Source of the DNA: Aeolococcus sp050734155
GTDB taxonomy: Bacteria; Chloroflexota; Dormibacteria; Aeolococcales; Aeolococcaceae
DNA length: 64,000 nucleotides
Assembly (NCBI GenBank): GCA_050734155.1
Contig: JBOHUD010000023.1
Span: forward strand, 1-64,000
Reading direction: 5' to 3'
This document shows, in pieces, positions 58,901 through 64,000 of the stretch. The notes under the pieces are model-generated. The model was not told the origin of the DNA. It saw nothing but the letters and a program-made list of their open reading frames with translations, and made no database searches. How positions within the stretch are numbered: position 1 is the stretch's first letter; each line of letters begins with the position of its first letter. A program made the position numbers and the translations under genes.

Positions 58901-61254
58901 TCAAGCATCCCGCCTTCGCCGTCGAGCCGTGGGCGCTGCGCGAGACGGAGTTGAGCCTGGACGTTCTCGCCCAGTCGGAATCCGTGTTCGCGCTGGCCAA
59001 CGGACACATCGGTCTGCGCGCCAACCTGGACGAGGGCGAGCCCAACGGTCTTCCGGGCACCTATCTCAACGGCTTCTACGAAGGTCGTCCGCTGCCCTAT
59101 GCCGAGGCCGGCTACGGCTATCCCGAGGCGGGTCAGACGGTGGTCAATGTCACCAACGGCAAGATCGTCCGTCTGCTCGTCGACGACGAGCCCTTCGATG
59201 TCCGTTTCGGGGAGCTGCGCGCCCACGAGCGACGGCTCGACTTCAGGGCCGGGGTTCTCCGACGCCAGGCGGAGTGGGTGTCCCCCGCGGGTCGTGGGGT
59301 GCGGGTGTGCTCGGTGCGCCTCGTCTCCCTCGTGCAGCGGGCGGTCGCGGCCGTCCTCTACGAGGTGGAACCGCTGGGCGCCGCCGCCCGCCTGGTGGTG
59401 CAGTCGGAGCTGGTGGCCAACGAGCCCATGCCGACCCTGTCCGGCGATCCCCGCACCGGCGCGATCATGAGGGCTCCACTGCGCTCCCTGCAGGTCGCCG
59501 GGAGGGGCAGCCGGGTGGTGCTGGTGCACACCACCAAGACCAGCGGGCTGCGCATGGCCGCCGCCATGGACCACATCGTCGAGGGGCCCACCGGCACTGA
59601 CACCGGCCCCGAGGAGAGCGGCGAGGATCTGGGGCGGGTCACCGTCACCGCCGACGTGAAAGCGGGTCAGAAGCTGCGCATCGTCAAGTTCCTGGCCTAC
59701 GGCTGGTCGAGCCAGCGCTCGACCGCCGCGCTGCGCGATCAGGTCGCGGCGGCGCTCGCCGAGGCCAGGCACACCGGGTGGGACGGGCTGCTCGCCGCGC
59801 AGCGCGAGTACCTGGATGAGTTCTGGGAGCGCGCCGACGTCGAGGTGGAGGGCGACGCCGAGCTGCAGCAGGCGGTCCGCTTCGGGCTGTTTCACATACT
59901 GCAGGCCGGCGCCAGGGCGGAGCGCCGTGCCATCGCCGCCAAGGGACTCACCGGCCCGGGCTACAACGGGCACACGTTCTGGGACAGCGAGAGCTTCGTG
60001 CTCCCGGTGCTCACCTACACCGTGCCCCACGCCGCCCGTGACGCTCTGCGGTGGCGGCATGCCACCCTGGACCTGGCCCGGGAGCGTGCTGCCGTGCTCG
60101 GGCTGGCCGGGGCGGCATTCCCCTGGCGCACCATCGCCGGCCAGGAATGCTCCAGCTACTGGCCGGCGGGGACAGCCGCATTCCACGTCGGAGCCGACAT
60201 CGCCGACGCCGTCGGTCGCTACCAGGCGGCCACCCAGGACGAGGCGTTCGAGCGGGACATCGGGCTGGAGCTGCTCGTCGAGACGGCGCGACTGTGGTAT
60301 TCGCTGGGCCAGCTCGACACCGAGGGCCGGTTTCGCATCGACGGCGTCACCGGTCCCGACGAGTACAGCGCCGTCGCCGACAACAACGTCTACACCAACC
60401 TGATGGCGCAGCACAATCTGCGAGCCGCCGCCGATGTCGTCGAACGCCACCCCGATCGCGCCGCTGACCTCGGCGTCGCCGGGCACGAGGCCGCCACCTG
60501 GCGCGAGGCCGCCAACGCCACCCTCATCCCCTATGACCGCCGGCTGGGCGTTCATCCCCAGGCCGAGGGTTTCACCGACCACCGGATCTGGGACTTCGCC
60601 AGCACCGCCGCCGAGCAGTACCCGCTGCTCATGCACTTTGCCTACTTCGACCTGTACCGCAAGCAGGTCGTCAAGCAGGCGGACCTGGTGCTGGCACTGC
60701 ACCTTCGGGGCCATGCTTTCAGCGCGGAGGAGAAGGCCCGCGACTTCGACTACTACGAGCGTCTCACCGTTCGCGATTCATCGCTCTCGGCGTGCACCCA
60801 GGCGGTGATCGCAGCCGAGGTCGGGCACCTCGAGCTGGCCTACGACTACTTCGGCGAGGCCGCCCTCATCGATCTCGACGACCTGGAGCACAACACGCGT
60901 GACGGCCTGCACATCGCGTCGCTCGCGGGCGCTTGGATCGTTGCGGTGGCCGGTTTCGGCGGGCTGCGCGACCACGACGGCTCGCTGAGCTTCTCTCCCC
61001 GCCTCCCGGAGAGCCTGCGGCGCCTGGCCTTCGGGCTCCTCTACGCGGGGCGGCGCCTCAGGGTCGAGGTCGAGCCGCGACTGGCTCGCTACACGCTCCT
61101 CGAGGGCGCGCCTCTCCAGATCAGGCACCACGGGGATCCACTCATGGTCACGGCCGAGAACCCGGTGACGCGTGGGATCCCAGCTCCACCGCGGCGCGAC
61201 GCGCCCACCCAACCGCCGGGGCGGGCGCCGCAGCGGCGCCGACCCGCGGGCTGA
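58897..61254 (+). CDS. GH65-family disaccharide phosphorylase (maltose/trehalose/kojibiose type)
   Basis: A 785-residue protein of GH65. The N-terminal beta-sandwich begins AVEPWALRETELSLDVLAQS and holds LANGHIGLRANLDEG; the catalytic (alpha/alpha)6 barrel contains GHTFWDSESFVLPVLTYTVP and the general acid Glu in GVTGPDEYSAVADNN, plus the phosphate-site KQADLVL region. The partner beta-phosphoglucomutase indicates a phosphorylase rather than a hydrolase. The exact disaccharide cannot be told. Confidence 0.92.
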   Translation: MIKHPAFAVEPWALRETELSLDVLAQSESVFALANGHIGLRANLDEGEPNGLPGTYLNGFYEGRPLPYAEAGYGYPEAGQTVVNVTNGKIVRLLVDDEPFDVRFGELRAHERRLDFRAGVLRRQAEWVSPAGRGVRVCSVRLVSLVQRAVAAVLYEVEPLGAAARLVVQSELVANEPMPTLSGDPRTGAIMRAPLRSLQVAGRGSRVVLVHTTKTSGLRMAAAMDHIVEGPTGTDTGPEESGEDLGRVTVTADVKAGQKLRIVKFLAYGWSSQRSTAALRDQVAAALAEARHTGWDGLLAAQREYLDEFWERADVEVEGDAELQQAVRFGLFHILQAGARAERRAIAAKGLTGPGYNGHTFWDSESFVLPVLTYTVPHAARDALRWRHATLDLARERAAVLGLAGAAFPWRTIAGQECSSYWPAGTAAFHVGADIADAVGRYQAATQDEAFERDIGLELLVETARLWYSLGQLDTEGRFRIDGVTGPDEYSAVADNNVYTNLMAQHNLRAAADVVERHPDRAADLGVAGHEAATWREAANATLIPYDRRLGVHPQAEGFTDHRIWDFASTAAEQYPLLMHFAYFDLYRKQVVKQADLVLALHLRGHAFSAEEKARDFDYYERLTVRDSSLSACTQAVIAAEVGHLELAYDYFGEAALIDLDDLEHNTRDGLHIASLAGAWIVAVAGFGGLRDHDGSLSFSPRLPESLRRLAFGLLYAGRRLRVEVEPRLARYTLLEGAPLQIRHHGDPLMVTAENPVTRGIPAPPRRDAPTQPPGRAPQRRRPAG

Positions 61255-61267
61255 ACCGAGCCCGGCG

Positions 61268-61774
61268 CTACGAGGTGTGCCCAGGCCCCCTGAGCTCGTC
61301 CGCGTAGCGAGACACGGACCGGTTGTAGCGGGGCAGGTACTTCGACAGGGCGGTCAGGGCCACAGCCACCGCCTCTCGCTCGCGGCCCACATCGACCAGC
61401 GCCAGCGCGAGGAAGGTCGCCACCGCCCCGTCCAGCTCGTCCGAGGCGGCGTCCGTCTCCTCGGTCAGGAGGGCGAGTGCCTCCTCTGGCTTGCCGAGGT
61501 TGCGCAGCGAGCTGGCCATCTGGATGGCCGCGCGCCGTCGCCGCTCGCCGGCCAGGCCCGCGGCGATCCCCGCGGCGTACAGGGGAACCGCTCGGTCGGG
61601 GTGGCCGGTGGAGTCGAGCGCCGCGGCACGCTCGAACATGCCGATGGGGTCGCCGGACGGCAGCTCGCCGGCCAGGGCGTCGACGCGATCGACGAACTCG
61701 TCCTCCTCGCAGCCCTCCATGCCCGCCCAGAGGTCCGCCATGCGCCTCTCCCAGTCGGCGTCAGCTTCACCCAC
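61268..61774 (-). CDS. Tetratricopeptide-repeat protein (TPR_5)
   Basis: A 168-residue all-helical protein. Helix-turn-helix units such as IGMFERAAALDSTGHPDRAV, AAIQMASSLRNLGKPEEALA and VATFLALALVDVGREREAVA match TPR_5 proteins. No membrane segment. The start is a GTG at 61774; a TTG two codons earlier and an ATG at 61738 are alternatives. It converges on the GH65 gene. Such proteins usually mediate protein contacts. Confidence 0.82.
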   Translation of the reverse strand: MGEADADWERRMADLWAGMEGCEEDEFVDRVDALAGELPSGDPIGMFERAAALDSTGHPDRAVPLYAAGIAAGLAGERRRRAAIQMASSLRNLGKPEEALALLTEETDAASDELDGAVATFLALALVDVGREREAVAVALTALSKYLPRYNRSVSRYADELRGPGHTS

Positions 61775-61981
61775 GCGCAAAGAGTAGGGGCGACGGCAGC
61801 GAGTTGTACTTGTCGACCCACCGGTCGTGGATCAGCCTGATCGTCACCGGATTGAGAAAGCGCTGGCGTGGTAGCCTCCGTCGCGGCGGCCGGCCCCAGG
61901 AGCACGGTGCGATCCACGCCAGGCTGGCTCAATCCGCGCTCCTCCACCACTGGCCCGGAACCTGACGGCAAGGAGGAACTC

Positions 61982-63013
61982 GTGAGCGTATTTCGGCGCT
62001 TCAGCAACATCTTCCAGGAGAAGAGCAACGCCGCCCTGGATCGGATGGAGGATCCGTCGCAGGCGATCGACCTGTCGTATCAGCAGCTCCTCGAGCAGCA
62101 GCAGAAGCTGCGCACCGCGCTGGTCGGGGCCACCACCGGGCAGAAGCGCCTCGAGAACCAGGCGGCAGAGATGGACAAGCGCATCGCCCAGCTCAACACC
62201 GCAGCGCAGCAGGCGATGCAATCGGGCAAGGAGGAGCTGGCCACCCAGGCGCTCACCCAGGCCGAGGTCCTCGGCCAGCAGCGCCAGGCGCTGGACCCGC
62301 AGATCCAGTCGATCCGCGCCCAGGTCGCCAAGCTGCAGCAGGGCATCCAGAGATACCAGGCCAAGGTGCAGGCGTTCGCCAACCAGCGTGAGTCGCTGAA
62401 GGCATCCTACGAGGCCTCCAAGGCGACGAGCGCCGCCGGTGACACGCTGGCCGGCATCGGCGAGCACACCTCGGATGCCGCGATGATGATGCAGCGCGCC
62501 CAGGACAAGATCGCCCGCACCCAGGCCCACGCCGATGCCGTCGACTCCCTGCTCGACAGCGGCGTGCTCGACGCACCCCTGCTGAGCGGCGGGGCGACGT
62601 CGCTGGACGATCAGATCACTGCCACGGTGGTCGACACCAACGTGCAGGCAAAGCTGGCGGCGATGAAGTCACAGCTCGGCCTCGCCGGTCCCGCCGCGGC
62701 CCCGCAGCTCGACACCGCCGGCATCGTGGTGCGCGTCCACGGCGAGGATCAGTACCGTCTCGATGCCTCCGCTCGCCCTGAGCTCGACGCCTTCGACCAC
62801 CGGCTGATCGCGGCGGTGCGCGCCGACGATGACGCCGCCTACCACGCCGCCCTCGGCGAGGTGACAGCCTTCGTCAAGGAGAAGGGCATGGCCCTGCCGC
62901 ACGGCGACCTCTCCGCCAGCACCATCATCCTGCCCAGCGACGACATGTCCCTGGACGAGGTGACCTCCATGCTGCAGCAGGAGAACTGGATGGGCGAGCC
63001 GGCGGCGAGGTAG
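61982..63013 (+). CDS. PspA/IM30-family protein with a C-terminal PspAA-like domain
   Basis: A 343-residue protein. Residues 1-220 form the PspA coiled-coil (MSVFRRFSNIFQEKSNAALD; EDPSQAIDLSYQQLLEQQQK), and the last 100 residues form a globular domain (GIVVRVHGEDQYRLDASARP; GDLSASTIILPSDDMSLDEV) resembling PspA-associated PspAA, usually a separate gene. The GTG at 61982 has AAGGAGG six bases upstream. PspA binds stressed membranes. Confidence 0.9.
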   Translation: MSVFRRFSNIFQEKSNAALDRMEDPSQAIDLSYQQLLEQQQKLRTALVGATTGQKRLENQAAEMDKRIAQLNTAAQQAMQSGKEELATQALTQAEVLGQQRQALDPQIQSIRAQVAKLQQGIQRYQAKVQAFANQRESLKASYEASKATSAAGDTLAGIGEHTSDAAMMMQRAQDKIARTQAHADAVDSLLDSGVLDAPLLSGGATSLDDQITATVVDTNVQAKLAAMKSQLGLAGPAAAPQLDTAGIVVRVHGEDQYRLDASARPELDAFDHRLIAAVRADDDAAYHAALGEVTAFVKEKGMALPHGDLSASTIILPSDDMSLDEVTSMLQQENWMGEPAAR

Positions 63014-63020
63014 GCGGGCC

Positions 63021-63878
63021 CTAGGCCTCGCCAGCGACCCCGGCGGAGGCGCCGGAGGTCTCGCCGGCGCCGGGATCGAGCCGGTCGTTGAGCGGCAGCA
63101 CCATCGCCGGAGCGATCAGCTGATGGGTGGCGCCGGCGAGGCGGACCGCCGTTCCGACGGCGAGAAACTCGATGACGTGGGTGCCCCATAGGTGGGACTG
63201 CTGCTCGATGCGCATGGCCACTATCCCCTGCGCTCCCGTGCCGCGCGCCTCATCCTGCATGCGCGTCATGGCCAGCTCGCGTGCCTCGTAGAGAGCGGCC
63301 GTGTAGTTGCTGAGCTCGACATTCTGACGAGCCTGGCCGACCCAGGTGGACAGCCCCTGGTGCGCGATGTGGTAGACGCAGGCACCAAACGCCAGTCCCA
63401 CCGGCGTGTAGCCGGCGCGGATCAGCAGGTACAGATCCTGACCGGACAGGTCGCTGATCCACAGGTGGGGCGCGGACTGCGACGTGCTCGCCACGGCCGT
63501 GCCCAGCGCGACGAACTCGGCGAGGTGCTCGGTCCCGCGATGGATCCGCACCTCGAGCTTCAGGCCGATGACGCCCTGGCCACCGACCTGCTGCGCGTGC
63601 CGCTGCATCCGGCGGACGGCGTCGGTGCGCGCCGCGTACATGACCTCGGTGAGGCCGGTCATCTCCTGATTGCTGTTCCAGTTCTGATACTGGATGCCGA
63701 TGTGGTAGACACCGCAGCCCACCACGACCCCGCGCGGCTCGTAGCCCACCTCCTTGAGCAGCACCGCCTCGTCGACCGAGAGATCGCTGCTGAAGCGCCG
63801 TCCCCGGTGGCGCTCGCCTGCGCCGGTGGCGAGGCACTGCAGCGCCGCATCGGCACGCGGATGCGCGACGGCGGCCAT
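63021..63878 (-). CDS. Tandem YbjQ/DUF74-type heavy-metal-binding domain protein
   Basis: A 285-residue protein with two similar domains. The first contains YEPRGVVVGCGVYHIGIQYQ and HLAEFVALGTAVAS; the second YTPVGLAFGACVYHIAHQG and HVIEFLAVGTAVRL. Each has the YbjQ pattern of Gly-rich strand, helix (EARELAMTRMQDEARGTGA) and a final strand. The ATG overlaps the stop of another domain copy upstream. The function of the family is unresolved. Confidence 0.8.
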   Translation of the reverse strand: MAAVAHPRADAALQCLATGAGERHRGRRFSSDLSVDEAVLLKEVGYEPRGVVVGCGVYHIGIQYQNWNSNQEMTGLTEVMYAARTDAVRRMQRHAQQVGGQGVIGLKLEVRIHRGTEHLAEFVALGTAVASTSQSAPHLWISDLSGQDLYLLIRAGYTPVGLAFGACVYHIAHQGLSTWVGQARQNVELSNYTAALYEARELAMTRMQDEARGTGAQGIVAMRIEQQSHLWGTHVIEFLAVGTAVRLAGATHQLIAPAMVLPLNDRLDPGAGETSGASAGVAGEA

Positions 63879-64000
63879 CAGCGCAACCTCATGATCGGCA
63901 TCGGCTCCTCGTCCATGGGGTCCTTCGCGTACCTGCGGACCGCGGTTCCGACACAGACCAGCTCGATGAGCAGTGATCCGTGGGCGAGGTCGTGGGCGCC
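63878..64000 (-). CDS. Partial YbjQ/DUF74-type protein (C-terminal end)
   Basis: The last 40 codons of a minus-strand gene that runs off the window. They read GSLLIELVCVGTAVRRYAKD and end in a Met-rich tail (EEPMPIMRLR). The strand LIELVCVGTAVRR matches the ends of the two domains in the next gene, so this is a third copy. The stop overlaps the ATG of the tandem-domain gene. Confidence 0.7.
   Translation of the reverse strand, partial: GAHDLAHGSLLIELVCVGTAVRRYAKDPMDEEPMPIMRLR

Noticed and set aside
1..64000. CRISPR arrays, rRNA operons, prophage or integrase genes
   Set aside because: No direct-repeat array, rRNA core sequence or phage structural/integrase motif was seen on reading the window.

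Overview
The window is high-GC bacterial DNA, densely packed with short operons that often overlap by ATGA or GTGA. Gene content points to a soil-type aerobe or facultative lithotroph from a high-GC lineage such as Dormibacterota, Chloroflexota or Actinomycetota. Support comes from Sec-dependent formate dehydrogenase, an ECF42 sigma factor with a YCII partner, a PspA with an extra C-terminal domain, DUF1003 and LapA-like proteins. The phylum is an inference. No rRNA, phage or CRISPR is visible.

0-22 kb is a catabolic and uptake cluster. It holds a complete branched-chain-amino-acid-type ABC transporter (livKFGMH order on the minus strand), two M24 (creatinase/prolidase-fold) proteins, two cupins, an ABM monooxygenase, a FAD hydroxylase most like 2,6-dihydroxypyridine 3-monooxygenase, an ACMSD-type amidohydrolase, an SDR, a D-2-hydroxyacid dehydrogenase, a TauE/SafE exporter, a GlcG/HbpS protein (frameshifted), a two-domain dikinase, a 3-hydroxyisobutyrate-type dehydrogenase and a DRE-TIM (HMGL/LeuA-like) enzyme. 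Two local regulators, IclR and GntR/FCD, each have a candidate operator repeated at the promoters of the cluster. The substrate is unassigned; a nitrogen-containing ring compound is the best guess.

22.4-23.6 kb holds a decayed copy of a three-gene secreted-protein cassette. The fuller copy lies at 44.9-47.7 kb next to transposase remnants. Both copies keep the same promoter, but gene A is lost in one and carries an amber codon in its signal peptide in the other.

23.6-39.1 kb is a nearly self-contained selenocysteine / molybdenum-cofactor / formate dehydrogenase island. One minus-strand run encodes SelD, FdhD, a SatP-like membrane protein and FdhA-FdhB-NrfD; FdhA reads through an in-frame UGA followed by a SECIS hairpin. 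Divergently, tRNA-Sec(UCA), SelA, SelB and a DUF6457 protein follow. MobA, MoeA, MoaA, a MoaD-like protein and a MOSC protein complete it.

39-64 kb is housekeeping and accessory: a two-component system, ECF42 with its YCII partner, a second ECF with a putative anti-sigma factor, secreted lipoproteins, a DAO/DapA convergent pair, a PrmC-like methyltransferase, a 36-residue membrane peptide not resolved by ordinary ORF cut-offs, an EmrB-type exporter with a MerR regulator, a TehA-like transporter, a beta-phosphoglucomutase/GH65 phosphorylase pair, PspA and tandem YbjQ-domain proteins running off the end.
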